The notes: generated from the letters alone by a model not told the origin. A DNA stretch of 64,000 nt from Pogonophryne albipinna (GCA_028583405.1 JAPTMU010000420.1:1-64000); one strand, 5' to 3'. Shown: positions 23,025-33,389, counted from the stretch's first letter. Numbers and translations: made by a program.

Positions 23025-23510
23025 TGTTATGGAAATCCAAGCTCAATACTGGAGAGTACAAGTCAGAGTGGTTAAACAAATAAATGGTGAAACGGACAGA
23101 GTTGTCTTTCTGGTTAATTTATTTGAAGCTTCAAATACATAAAATGCAACACAGAGACACAGGTCTCACAGAGTATAAAATAGTCTGCAAGAGTGTGCGT
23201 AGTTCAATATAATAGCAAAGCTTATATACAGGAAAGGGAGGGAAGTTCAGACATCTGTCTTCACACGGTCTCATTGTTATTAGACCCCTGTCCTTGAGCT
23301 GTAGATAGTGTCTCAGAACCAGGGAAGTTCTTGTTTAGACTTTGTGTGAGTCTCACCCTAGTCTAAACAATCAGCTATGTGGCCTTGAAGCGCTTGGGAA
23401 AAAACCCACATTAGAGTATGAGAATAAAACAGCACATATAGGTAGACACAGACAATGTTATGAGAAGCATTTGGTTTAAGCATATACGCAAGATAAAAAT
23501 GTCCACTACA
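23025..23510 (-). mobile_element. Retroviral LTR (5' LTR of copy 2)
   Basis: 486 bp on the minus strand, beginning TGTAGTGGACAT and ending CATAACA. It holds a TATA box (TATATAAG, near 23221-23230) and a polyadenylation signal AATAAA (23118-23123). It is related along its length to the solo LTR at 26122-26599. Confidence 0.85.
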
Positions 23511-23994
23511 AAACGTATATAGCCCTTGAGCTGCAAAAATGCTAAATGGCCAGAAAGCAGCCTTTTTCAAATAATGAGAGGGTTTTGCCAGTCTGTTGTT
23601 AGCGAGTAAAATAAAGTGAAATGCTGCATAACGTGACCCTTCAGTTTGAGTGCTAGCCCTTCTTTACACATTAAATTATTTCACCTTTTGATAGACCAGT
23701 TCAAACCTTCTCCAGACAAAATCAGTTTTGTTATCCAACCACACCTGCTTCTTGAGCCTCTTCGACGCCATTGCCTGAAAGCAGAGCTCTCAACAGCATG
23801 GATCTTTCTTGCATTCGGCTTCCAGTACAAAGACCCTTTATGAGAGAAATAAAGAATAAAGACACGTGAAAAAAAATGTTAAAAGGGGCACATTGTTGTA
23901 CTGATAGCACTTTCAGATCCTTATTTTTTGCACAAATGAAAATGAAATATAGAATAATTATATTTACCAATTGTCCCTTCAGACTCAACGATTT
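23511..23994. other. No clear gene
   Basis: Lies between the LTR and the last exon of an unrecognised minus-strand gene. A short minus-strand frame starts at 23772 (MASKRLKKQVW) and could be an exon, but nothing confirms it. Confidence 0.4.
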
Positions 23995-24158
23995 AATTCC
24001 TAACGGTGTCTGTAAGGATGTACTCCTCACTGTCTCCCATGGCCACATTCACTTTTCCTGTGATCAGTGGAACGCTTGCCTCTGATTCAACAAATCTGAT
24101 CATGACCACCCTTGTGGAAACAATCTTTCCATCCATTATTTCTGACACATGTATTGAC
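23993..24158 (-). CDS. Terminal exon of an unrecognised two-exon gene fragment
   Basis: Preceded by a good acceptor (TTTTGCATTACAG) and ends with TAA at 23993-23995. It encodes SIHVSEIMDGKIVSTRVV and about 35 further residues. The first base completes the codon left open by the exon at 24259-24515, so the two exons join in frame. I recognise no domain. It sits between two retroviral copies. Confidence 0.5.
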
Positions 24159-24258
24159 CTGTAATGCAAAAAGAACAGTGACACACATTTAGTTAGCAAC
24201 ATGGACTAAAACGTAACATTCTAAAGCATGCCAACGTATGAAATGGGCATCTCATTAC

Positions 24259-24515
24259 CTTTGAAATGACCGAGGGGTGCTAATTGATCTAGTCAACTGA
24301 CTCATGTTTGCAGTAGACATTGGCTGACTATGACGAAAAGCAAACGGCCGTGACTCAGCTGGCTCTGTCTGGATCCTTTGAGTCTCCCCAGGTTTTTCCC
24401 CATGAACCTCATAATGACCGTGATCAGAGAGGTCCAGGGAGCAGAAACACCCACTATCCAATGGAAAAACCGCAACGTTGGCGGCATCAGTGATGAAAAG
24501 GCTACCTGCGTTGAC
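24259..24515 (-). CDS. Upstream exon of the unrecognised gene fragment
   Basis: 257-bp minus-strand segment, open throughout, between acceptor CTTTTAG and donor CAAAG|GTAATG. The encoded stretch has Cys- and His-bearing parts (GCFCSLDLSDHGHYEVHGE) and a Ser/Thr-rich end. No family is recognised. Further upstream exons are cut off by the pol fragment that begins at about 24653. Confidence 0.45.
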
Positions 24516-24652
24516 CTAAAAGAAAATAACAGGTTATATATATTTCACAATTTCCTTTTAAACAATCACTTCTTTGTCTTTCCATGTGTGTCCTTGCATA
24601 ATTTCTTCCTTTGTGTCGTTTCTTCAATGGTGGTAGTGGTTTATTAATTGTA

Positions 24653-25213
24653 TTAAAAAGTGGATGATAGGTTAACACAATATGACAACATAGCATCCTC
24701 ACACAAAGTTGTGGAGGGAAGAGGACATCCTGGAGCCTTGAGTCCAATCTGTGGAGGAGCCCCAAAAAGGATTTCAAATGGGCTGAGTTGACTCCTCCTT
24801 CTTTTCCGCATCCGCATGTACATCAACACAATGGGCAGAGCTTGTGTCCATGACAGACCTGTGTCTGCACAGCATTTTGCTAGTTTGTTTTTTATTGTGC
24901 CGTTCTCTCTTTCCACCCCACCCCCACTCTGTGGATGATACGCACAATGCTTTCTGATGTCCATGCCCATGTATTCTCCTATCTGCGTAATGGCCTCATT
25001 AGCAAAATGTGAACCGTTGTCGCTAGAAATTTTGTCTGGTAGTCCCCATCTAGGAATGATTTCCCTCAGTAGTGCCTTTGCCACAGCATTTGCTGTCTGT
25101 GCTTTTACTGGGAACGCTTCAACCCATTTGGACCACATGTCCACCACCACCAGACAGTGCTTCTTACCCTCTGATGGGCTAAGCTCAATGAAATCCAGCA
25201 TTAGGTGCTCAAA
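24653..25213 (-). pseudogene. pol: Retroviral integrase core (copy 3)
   Basis: 182-codon open frame with the catalytic triad of a retroviral integrase in order: Asp in LDFIEL, Asp in SSDNGSHF and Glu in GGVEREN. The C-terminal part ends abruptly at ~24653 in non-viral sequence. Compared with copy 2, this copy has lost a base near 25216, which puts the integrase core out of frame with the zinc-finger part. Confidence 0.85.
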
Positions 25214-26121
25214 TGGCCTGTTGGAGGTGGATGTGCTCCGGGTCCTGTAACCTTTACTGGTCTACCAGAATTTTGCATAATGCAAATTAGGCATGCTTCA
25301 CAGTGCTTTTGAGCTGTTATTGTGAACCCCCTTGTGTACCACTCCTGATTGATAGCCTCTAACATCCCCCCTTTTGACACATGATCTAACCCATGTGTCA
25401 ACTTAGCAAAATGAGGGAAGAAATGTCTTGGGAGACATGGATTGGAATTTGGACCAACCCAGATGCTGGAGGTTGGGTCAAACACAGCCCCAGCAGCCTT
25501 CCACTGAGCCTGCTCAACTGGTGTAGCTAGCTGCTGCATGGAAGTCAGTGATGACATTTTGTCAGTGAAGGAGGAGACAGGGATTTTAACAAATGAGTGT
25601 GCGTGAGGTGCGAGAGGAATCAGAGCAGCTGCCTTTGCGGCTGAGTCAGCAGACGCATTTCCTAGGGAAACTGGGTCTGTACTGCTTGCGTGTGCGGCAC
25701 ATTTACAGACTGCAACTTCAGATGGGAGCAGAATGGCGTCTAGTAAGCCTGCAACCAGTACATGGTTAAGTACTGGTTTGCCATCAGATTTCAGAAATTG
25801 CCTACACTTCCAAATTGCCCCAAAATCGTGTACTACCCCAAAAGCATAACGTGAGTCAGTGTAGATAGTCACGGTTTTGCCTTCTGCAAACGTGCAGGCT
25901 TCAGTTAGTGCGATGAGCTCTGCTGCTTGTGTTGAGAGGTGACATGGAAGCGGTCCAGAACGGAGTACAGCAGAATCTGAAACAACAGAAAAACCCACCC
26001 GATTAGTGCCCCCTTGGTCGCGAAAGGCAGACCCATCAACATACAAAATGAGGTCAGCGTTTGTCAGAGGAACGTCTTTTAAGTCCGGTCTAGGTGTGCA
26101 CACAATGGAAAGTTCGGCAAC
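25201..26121 (-). pseudogene. pol: Retroviral RNase H and integrase N-terminus (copy 3)
   Basis: 300 codons covering RNase H ([34 protein letters not shown]) and the integrase HHCC region. The upstream end is the solo LTR target site. The downstream end is a frameshift at about 25216. Confidence 0.85.
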
Positions 26122-26603
26122 TGTTGTGGAAATCTTAAGCTCAATACTCGGGAGTACAAGTCAGAGTGGTTAAACAAATAAATGGTGAAACAAACAGAGT
26201 TGTCTTTCTGGTTAATTTATTTGAAGCTTCAGATAACATAAAAAATGCAACACAGAGACACAGGTCTCACAGAGTATAAATAATCTGAGAGAGTGTGCGC
26301 AGAGGGAATAAAATAGCAAAGCTTATATACAGAAAGAAAGGGAGGAAGGTTCAGACATCTGTCTTCACAAGGTCTCATTGTTATTAGACCCCTGTCCTTG
26401 AGCTGTAGCTAGTGTTCTCAGAACCAGGGACGTTCTTGTTTAGACTTTGTGTGAGTCTCACCCTAGTCTGAACAATCAGCTGTGTGGCCTTGTAAAGAAG
26501 AAGACAGCACATCTCAGGAAATGATATAGGTGTTTTTAGACAATGTTAGGAGAAGCATTTGGTTTAGCATATAAGGTGAAATATGAAATTTCCACTACAC
26601 AAC
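26118..26603 (-). mobile_element. Solo LTR inserted in pol, 4-bp target duplication CAAC
   Basis: The LTR occupies 26122-26599 (478 bp, minus-strand orientation) and is flanked by CAAC at 26118-26121 and 26600-26603. The uninterrupted site (GGCAACACAG) is seen in copy 2 near 22381. Ends are TGTAGTGGAAAT...CCACAACA. TATA (near 26321) and AATAAA are retained. It arose by recombination between the LTRs of a full provirus; a 4-bp duplication fits gammaretrovirus-like integrases. Confidence 0.92.
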
Positions 26604-27489
26604 ACAGTCGTGTTCGTCACCGTCTTCAGGCAAAGGCATAAGAGACGCTGGATTCAGAGTGTTACATCGTTTGACATAAACATTAGGCATGTCCAACAGG
26701 CATGTGTGATACCTGAGGTAACGTGCAGCAGAGAGGTGTGATGTTCTCTGTTCACAGAGGATGAGTGAAACAGCATGTGGAACTAATAGGGTCAAAGGTG
26801 CATATCCCACAATGTCACGTGAGGAGTTTAGCGCTTTCTCAGCAGCAGCTACTGCACGGAGACATTTAGGCAGGCCAGCAGCTACAGGATCTAGCTTGGA
26901 GGAGAAATAGGCAACAGGCCTCTGTTTTCCTCCATGATCTTGAAGGAGAACTGAGGTCATACACCCATGTCGTTCATCCACTGCCTGAGTGAAAGGTTTG
27001 GTGTGATCAGGTAGACTTAGAGTCGGTGGGGATTGGAGAGCCAGCTTCATATTAATGAAGGCTTCGTCGGCTTCCGGTGTCCATATAAGGTGATCTGTAG
27101 GTTTCAAACCATTGACGTGCGTGATAGTGCGCAGTGGCAACTCGATTGGAGAATAGTTTGGAATGAATGACCTGCAGTATGAACAAAAACCCAAAAATGA
27201 CATCATCTGTCGCTTAGTGACAGGTTTTGGCAGAGCAGCCAATGATGCAATACGCTTATCTGAAAGCGTTTTCCCCTCTCCTGAAATGACATGACCCAAA
27301 AATGTAACTGTTCTTTGTACATATTGGAGTTTTGACAAACTGGCCTTGTGGCCCTCGTCAGCGAGGTGCATTAACAAAGCAATAGTATCAGCCTCACACT
27401 GTTCTGCTGTGGGTGCGCAAATCATGAGGTCATCAACATACTGGATGAGAGCAGTGCCTTTAGAAACTTGAAGAGAGGCCAAACTTGTA
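26604..27489 (-). pseudogene. pol: Retroviral reverse transcriptase, C-terminal half (copy 3)
   Basis: Open frame with the RT active-site motif YVDD (in IQYVDDLMI) near its start, followed by the thumb and connection regions (FLGHVISGEG, FLGFCSYCRSFIP, WTPEADEAF). The N-terminal half lies in the assembly gap. The C-terminal end is the solo LTR insertion site. Confidence 0.88.
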
Positions 27490-28279
27490 NNNNNNNNNNN
27501 NNNNNNNNNNNNNNNNNNNNNNNNNNNNNNNNNNNNNNNNNNNNNNNNNNNNNNNNNNNNNNNNNNNNNNNNNNNNNNNNNNNNNNNNNNNNNNNNNNNN
27601 NNNNNNNNNNNNNNNNNNNNNNNNNNNNNNNNNNNNNNNNNNNNNNNNNNNNNNNNNNNNNNNNNNNNNNNNNNNNNNNNNNNNNNNNNNNNNNNNNNNN
27701 NNNNNNNNNNNNNNNNNNNNNNNNNNNNNNNNNNNNNNNNNNNNNNNNNNNNNNNNNNNNNNNNNNNNNNNNNNNNNNNNNNNNNNNNNNNNNNNNNNNN
27801 NNNNNNNNNNNNNNNNNNNNNNNNNNNNNNNNNNNNNNNNNNNNNNNNNNNNNNNNNNNNNNNNNNNNNNNNNNNNNNNNNNNNNNNNNNNNNNNNNNNN
27901 NNNNNNNNNNNNNNNNNNNNNNNNNNNNNNNNNNNNNNNNNNNNNNNNNNNNNNNNNNNNNNNNNNNNNNNNNNNNNNNNNNNNNNNNNNNNNNNNNNNN
28001 NNNNNNNNNNNNNNNNNNNNNNNNNNNNNNNNNNNNNNNNNNNNNNNNNNNNNNNNNNNNNNNNNNNNNNNNNNNNNNNNNNNNNNNNNNNNNNNNNNNN
28101 NNNNNNNNNNNNNNNNNNNNNNNNNNNNNNNNNNNNNNNNNNNNNNNNNNNNNNNNNNNNNNNNNNNNNNNNNNNNNNNNNNNNNNNNNNNNNNNNNNNN
28201 NNNNNNNNNNNNNNNNNNNNNNNNNNNNNNNNNNNNNNNNNNNNNNNNNNNNNNNNNNNNNNNNNNNNNNNNNNNNNNN
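27490..28279. other. Assembly gap (790 N)
   Basis: A run of N between the retroviral RT and tRNA array B. The true size and join are unknown, and both flanks are repetitive. Confidence 1.
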
Positions 28280-28601
28280 TTTCACTTTAGTAAATCAATT
28301 GTTCCTCATTTCCTAATGTACTTCTCAAAAAACTGTCCGTCAAAGTACACCTGGAATGAGGGAGTGACATAATGATGGGTCAATGGGCTTTCAACATTTC
28401 CAACAGTACTTCTCAACAAACAGTCCATCAAAGTCAGTGAACATTTGAAATGAGGAACAACACTATTATGGCCCTTCAACATGAAACCAAGCGAATGTGA
28501 AATATTTCGTTTTTAGCCTACGTGGGCTTTTGACTTCTGGTCATTTGAGCTTTACAGTAATGTCCAGCCTATCAGTATGTGTCTGAACTCTTTAAGTCAT
28601 A

Positions 28602-28674
28602 CGGGCTATACCTCAGTAGGTAGAGCATTAGACTGCAGATCAAGACGTCCCCAGTTCAAATCTGGGTAACCCCG
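28602..28674 (+). pseudogene. Degenerate tRNA-Cys (GCA), array B unit 1
   Basis: First of twelve copies of the altered Cys form: acceptor CGGGCTA against TAACCCC, D stem CCTC, anticodon stem TTAGA (mismatch). This copy also has one extra base (AGTAGGTAGAG). A second T-arm/acceptor remnant (CCAGTTAAAATCTGGG) follows ~25 bp later. Confidence 0.75.
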
Positions 28675-28781
28675 TTGTAAATGTCCTTGCCTTTAAAATG
28701 CCAGTTAAAATCTGGGTGCCCCCTTTGTAAGTGTACTTTCCTTCAGAATGGTATGTTTGCAATACTGTGAGAACTACAGTG

Positions 28782-28853
28782 GCCGTGATCGTATAGTGGT
28801 TAGTACTCTGCGTTGTGGCCGCAGCAACCCCGGTTCGAATCCGGGTCACGGCA
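28782..28853 (+). tRNA. tRNA-His (GTG), array B unit 1
   Basis: Consensus 72-nt His gene, all stems paired, followed by CTTTTATGTTTTTGC as a terminator-like tract. Confidence 0.92.
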
Positions 28854-28952
28854 GCAGTTGCAGTCTGCTTTTATGTTTTTGCTTCAACCTACCTACTGCA
28901 TTTTTAGTTCATTTTCTACAGTTTAAAAGCTGCTACGAAAGCAAAAAACAAA

Positions 28953-29025
28953 GGGTTAGTGGCGCAATGGATAACGCGTCTGACTACGGATCAGAAGATT
29001 CCAGGTTCGACTCCTGGCTAGCTCG
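28953..29025 (+). tRNA. tRNA-Arg (ACG), array B unit 1
   Basis: Consensus 73-nt Arg gene with anticodon loop CTACGGA and T arm CCAGG TTCGACT CCTGG. Confidence 0.92.
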
Positions 29026-29347
29026 TCCCGCTTTAGTAAATCAATTGTTCCTCATTTCCTAATGTACTTCTCAAAAAACTGTCCGTCAAAGTACACCTGG
29101 AATGAGGGAGTGACATAATGATGGGTCAATGGGCTTTCAACATTTCCAACAGTACTTCTCAACAAACAGTCCATCAAAGTCAGTGAACATTTGAAATGAG
29201 GAACAACACTATTATGGCCCTTCAACATGAAACCAAGCGAATGTGAAATATTTCGTTTTTAGCCTACGTGGGCTTTTGACTTCTGGTCATTTGAGCTTTA
29301 CAGTAATTCCCAGCCTATAAGTATGTGTCTGAACTCTGTCAGTCATA

Positions 29348-29419
29348 GGGGGTATAGCTCAGTGGTAGAGCATTTGACTGCAGATCAAGAGGTCCCCAGT
29401 TCAAATCTGGGTGCCCCCT
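29348..29419 (+). tRNA. tRNA-Cys (GCA), array B unit 2
   Basis: Fully consensus Cys gene, same as in array A. One of only three near-consensus Cys genes in array B. Confidence 0.93.
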
Positions 29420-29476
29420 TTGTAAGTGTACTTTCCTTCAGAATGGTATGTTTGCAATACTGTGAGAACTACAGTG

Positions 29477-29548
29477 GCCGTGATCGTATAGTGGTTAGTA
29501 CTCTGCGTTGTGGCCGCAGCAACCCCGGTTCGAATCCGGGTCACGGCA
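29477..29548 (+). tRNA. tRNA-His (GTG), array B unit 2
   Basis: Consensus His gene, 57 bp after the Cys gene with no T run between. Confidence 0.92.
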
Positions 29549-29647
29549 GCAGTTGCAGTCTGCTTTTATGTTTTTGCTTCAACCTACCTACTGCATTTTT
29601 AGTTCATTTTCTACAGTTTAAAAGCTGCTACGAAAGCAAAAAACAAA

Positions 29648-29720
29648 GGGTTAGTGGCGCAATGGATAAAGCGTCTGACTACGGATCAGAAGATTCCAGG
29701 TTCGACTCCTGGCTAGCTCG
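29648..29720 (+). tRNA. tRNA-Arg (ACG), array B unit 2
   Basis: Anticodon ACG. The D-arm end reads GATAAAGCG, shared with several array A Arg genes. Confidence 0.9.
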
Positions 29721-30042
29721 TCCCGCTTTAGTAAATCAATTGTTCCTCATTTCCTAATGTACTTCTCAAAAAACTGTCCGTCAAAGTACACCTGGAATGA
29801 GGGATTGACATAATGATGGGTCAATGGGCTTTCAACATTTCCAACAGTACTTCTCAACAAACAGTCCATCAAAGTCAGTGAACATTTGAAATGAGGAACA
29901 ACACTATTATGGCCCTTCAACATGAAACCAAGCGAATGTGAAATATTTCGTTTTTAGCCTACGTGGGCTTTTGACTTCTGGTCATTTGAGCTTTACAGTA
30001 ATTCCCAGCCTATAAGTATGTGTCTGAACTCTGTCAGTCATA

Positions 30043-30114
30043 GGGGGTATAGCTCAGTGGTAGAGCATTTGACTGCAGATCAAGAGGTCCCCAGTTCAAA
30101 TCTGGATGCCCCCT
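30043..30114 (+). tRNA. tRNA-Cys (GCA), array B unit 3
   Basis: Near consensus. One T-stem change (CTGGA for CTGGG) costs a pair. Confidence 0.88.
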
Positions 30115-30171
30115 TTGTAAGTGTACTTTCCTTCAGAATGGTATGTTTGCAATACTGTGAGAACTACAGTG

Positions 30172-30243
30172 GCCGTGATCGTATAGTGGTTAGTACTCTG
30201 CGTTGTGGCCGCAGCAACCCCGGTTCAAATCCAGGTCACGGCA
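30172..30243 (+). tRNA. tRNA-His (GTG), array B unit 3
   Basis: T arm reads CGG TTCAAAT CCAGG, with one T-stem mismatch and A for G in the T loop. Confidence 0.85.
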
Positions 30244-30342
30244 GCAGTTGCAGTCTGCTTTTATGTTTTTGCTTCAACCTACCTACTGCATTTTTAGTTC
30301 ATTTTCTACAGTTTAAAAGCTGCTACGAAAGCAAAAAACAAA

Positions 30343-30415
30343 GGGTTAGTGGCGCAATGGATAACGCGTCTGACTACGGATCAGAAGATTCCAGGTTCGA
30401 CTCCTGGCTAGCTCG
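30343..30415 (+). tRNA. tRNA-Arg (ACG), array B unit 3
   Basis: Consensus Arg-ACG gene, identical to unit 1. Confidence 0.92.
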
Positions 30416-30737
30416 TCCCGCTTTAGTAAATCAATTGTTCCTCATTTCCTAATGTACTTCTCAAAAAACTGTCCGTCAAAGTACACCTGGAATGAGGGAT
30501 TGACATAATGATGGGTCAATGGGCTTTCAACATTTCCAACAGTACTTCTCAACAAACAGTCCATCAAAGTCAGTGAACATTTGAAATGAGGAACAACACT
30601 ATTATGGCCCTTCAACATGAAACCAAGCGAATGTGAAATATTTCGTTTTTAGCCTACGTGGGCTTTTGACTTCTGGTCATTTGAGCTTTACAGTAATGTC
30701 CAGCCTATCAGTATGTGTCTGAACTCTGTCAGTCATA

Positions 30738-30810
30738 CGGGCTATACCTCAGTGGTAGAGCATTAGACTGCAGATCAAGACGTCCCCAAGTTCAAATCTG
30801 GGTAACCCCG
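30738..30810 (+). pseudogene. Degenerate tRNA-Cys, array B unit 4
   Basis: Degenerate form with one extra A before the T loop (CCCCAAGTTC). The T-arm remnant follows. Confidence 0.75.
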
Positions 30811-30917
30811 TTGTAAATGTCCTTGCCTTTAAAATGCCAGTTAAAATCTGGGTGCCCCCTTTGTAAGTGTACTTTCCTTCAGAATGGTATGTTTGCAATA
30901 CTGTGAGAACTACAGTG

Positions 30918-30989
30918 GCCGTGATCGTATAGTGGTTAGTACTCTGCGTTGTGGCCGCAGCAACCCCGGTTCGAATCCGGGTCACGGCA
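30918..30989 (+). tRNA. tRNA-His (GTG), array B unit 4
   Basis: Consensus His gene. Confidence 0.92.
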
Positions 30990-31088
30990 GCAGTTGCAGT
31001 CTGCTTTTATGTTTTTGCTTCAACCTACCTACTGCATTTTTAGTTCATTTTCTACAGTTTAAAAGCTGCTACGAAAGCAAAAAACAAA

Positions 31089-31161
31089 GGGTTAGTGGCG
31101 CAATGGATAACGCGTCTGACTACGGATCAGAAGATTCCAGGTTCGACTCCTGGCTAGCTCG
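31089..31161 (+). tRNA. tRNA-Arg (ACG), array B unit 4
   Basis: Consensus Arg gene. The 3' flank is TCTCAC instead of TCCCGC. Confidence 0.92.
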
Positions 31162-31477
31162 TCTCACTTTAGTAAATCAATTGTTCCTCATTTCCTAATG
31201 TACTTCTCAAAAAACTGTCCGTCAAAGTACACCTGGAATGAGGGATTGACATGGGTCAATGGGCTTTCAACATTTCCAACAGTACTTCTCAACAAACAGT
31301 CCATCAAAGTCAGTGAACATTTGAAATGAGGAACAACACTATTATGGCCCTTCAACATGAAACCAAGCGAATGTGAAATATTTCGTTTTTAGCCTACGTG
31401 GGCTTTTGACTTCTGGTCATTTGAGCTTTACAGTAATGTCCAGCCTATCAGTATGTGTCTGAACTCTGTCAGTCATA

Positions 31478-31549
31478 CGGGCTATACCTCAGTGGTAGAG
31501 CATTAGACTGCAGATCAAGACGTCCCCAGTTCAAATCTGGGTAACCCCG
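31478..31549 (+). pseudogene. Degenerate tRNA-Cys, array B unit 5
   Basis: Basic 72-nt degenerate form, no extra indel. Anticodon GCA and T arm are kept. Confidence 0.75.
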
Positions 31550-31656
31550 TTGTAAATGTCCTTGCCTTTAAAATGCCAGTTAAAATCTGGGTGCCCCCTT
31601 TGTAAGTGTACTTTCCTTCAGAATGGTATGTTTGCAATACTGTGAGAACTACAGTG

Positions 31657-31728
31657 GCCGTGATCGTATAGTGGTTAGTACTCTGCGTTGTGGCCGCAGC
31701 AACCCCGGTTCGAATCCGGGTCACGGCA
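31657..31728 (+). tRNA. tRNA-His (GTG), array B unit 5
   Basis: Consensus His gene. Confidence 0.92.
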
Positions 31729-31827
31729 GCAGTTGCAGTCTGCTTTTATGTTTTTGCTTCAACCTACCTACTGCATTTTTAGTTCATTTTCTACAGTTTA
31801 AAAGCTGCTACGAAAGCAAAAAACAAG

Positions 31828-31900
31828 GGGTTAGTGGCGCAATGGATAACGCGTCTGACTACAGATCAGAAGATTCCAGGTTTGACTCCTGGCTAGCTCG
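31828..31900 (+). tRNA. Arg-type tRNA with ACA anticodon, array B unit 5
   Basis: Anticodon loop CTACAGA in place of CTACGGA. The anticodon stem TCTGA/TCAGA is intact. The T loop is TTTGACT, losing the conserved C56. First unit in the series with the changed anticodon. Confidence 0.85.
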
Positions 31901-32216
31901 TCTCACTTTAGTAAATCAATTGTTCCTCATTTCCTAATGTACTTCTCAAAAAACTGTCCGTCAAAGTACACCTGGAATGAGGGATCGACATGGGTCAATG
32001 GGCTTTCAACATTTCCAACAGTACTTCTCAACAAACAGTCCATCAAAGTCAGTGAACATTTGAAATGAGGAACAACACTATTATGGCCCTTCAACATGAA
32101 ACCAAGCAAATGTGAAATATTTCGTTTTTAGCCTACGTGGGCTTTTGACTTCTGGTCATTTGAGCTTTACAGTAATGTCCAGCCTATCAGTATGTGTCTG
32201 AACTCTTTAAGTCATA

Positions 32217-32288
32217 CGGGCTATACCTCAGTGGTAGAGCATTAGACTGCAGATCAAGACGTCCCCAGTTCAAATCTGGGTAACCCCG
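32217..32288 (+). pseudogene. Degenerate tRNA-Cys, array B unit 6
   Basis: Basic degenerate form. The following spacer has TTGTAAGTGTCC. Confidence 0.75.
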
Positions 32289-32395
32289 TTGTAAGTGTCC
32301 TTGCCTTTAAAATGCCAGTTAAAATCTGGGTGCCCCCTTTGTAAGTGTACTTGTCTTCAGAATGGTATGTTTGCAATACTGTGAGAACTACAGTG

Positions 32396-32467
32396 GCCGT
32401 GATCGTATAGTGGTTAGTACTCTGCGTTGTGGCCGCAGCAACCCCGGTTCGAATCCGGGTCACGGCA
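32396..32467 (+). tRNA. tRNA-His (GTG), array B unit 6
   Basis: Consensus His gene. The 3' flank has a small change (GTTGCTAGTCTG). Confidence 0.92.
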
Positions 32468-32566
32468 GCAGTTGCTAGTCTGCTTTTATGTTTTTGCTTC
32501 AACCTACCTACTGCATTTTTAGTTCATTTTCTACAGTTTAAAAGCTGCTACGAAAGCAAAAACAAA

Positions 32567-32639
32567 GGGTTAGTGGCGCAATGGATAACGCGTCTGACTA
32601 CGGATCAGAAGATTCCAGGTTCAACTCCTGGCTAGCTCG
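32567..32639 (+). tRNA. tRNA-Arg (ACG), array B unit 6
   Basis: Anticodon ACG. T loop TTCAACT, an acceptable R57 change. Confidence 0.9.
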
Positions 32640-32961
32640 TCCCGCTTTAGTAAATCAATTGTTCCTCATTTCCTAATGTACTTCTCAAAAAACTGTCCGT
32701 CAAAGTACACCTGGAATGAGGGATTGACATAATGATGGGTCAATGGGCTTTCAACATTTCCAACAGTACTTCTCAACAAACAGTCCATCAAAGTCAGTGA
32801 ACATTTGAAATGAGGAACAACACTATTATGGCCCTTCAACATGAAACCAAGCGAATGTGAAATATTTCGTTTTTAGCCTACGTGGGCTTTTGACTTCTGG
32901 TCATTTGAGCTTTACAGTAATGTCCAGCCTATCAGTATGTGTCTGAACTCTGTCAGTCATA

Positions 32962-33033
32962 CGGGCTATACCTCAGTGGTAGAGCATTAGACTGCAGATC
33001 AAGACGTCCCCAGTTCAAATCTGGGTAACCCCG
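32962..33033 (+). pseudogene. Degenerate tRNA-Cys, array B unit 7
   Basis: Basic degenerate form. The duplicated remnant downstream has CCGGTTAAAATC. Confidence 0.75.
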
Positions 33034-33141
33034 TTGTAAATGTCCTTGCCTTTAAAATGCCGGTTAAAATCTGGGTGCCCCCGTTGTAAGTGCACTTGTC
33101 TTCAGAATGGTATGTTTGGCAATACTGTGAGAACTACAGTG

Positions 33142-33216
33142 GCCTGTGATCGTATAGTGGTTAGTACTCTGCGTTGTGGCCCGCAGCAACCCCGGTTCGA
33201 AATCCGGGTCACGGCA
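33142..33216 (+). pseudogene. tRNA-His with three 1-nt insertions, array B unit 7
   Basis: Three single-base insertions relative to all other copies: GCCTGTGA, GGCCCGCAGC and TTCGAAATCC. The length is 75 nt. Another extra G lies just upstream (TTTGGCAAT). It is either a true pseudogene or local consensus errors in the assembly. Confidence 0.8.
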
Positions 33217-33316
33217 GCAGTTGCTAGTCTGCTTTTATGTTTTTGCTTCAACCTACCTACTGCATTTTTAGTTCATTTTCTACAGTTTAAAAGCTGCTAC
33301 GAAAGCAAAAAACAAA

Positions 33317-33389
33317 GGGTTAGTGGCGCAATGGATAACGCGTCTGACTACGGATCAGAAGATTCCAGGTTCGACTCCTGGCTAGCTCG
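33317..33389 (+). tRNA. tRNA-Arg (ACG), array B unit 7
   Basis: Consensus Arg-ACG gene, identical to unit 1. Confidence 0.92.

Larger units (their letters stand above)
19275..23510 (-). mobile_element. Endogenous retrovirus copy 2, internally deleted
   Basis: In minus-strand order: LTR (23510-23025), Ser-type primer-binding site (23022-23006), leader, a jump at about 22802 straight into the end of the RT region, RNase H, the integrase zinc finger, a second jump at about 21425, then env down to about 19275. gag, protease, most of RT and the integrase core are missing. Env similarity stops in mid-TM and no 3' LTR follows. Confidence 0.85.
24653..27489 (-). mobile_element. Endogenous retrovirus copy 3, pol region, interrupted by a solo LTR
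   Basis: Minus-strand pol running from the assembly gap at 27490 (RT) to 24653 (within the integrase). It is split by a later LTR insertion at 26122-26599. No gag, env or own LTR is visible in the window. Its 5' part lies in the gap or is lost. Confidence 0.85.
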
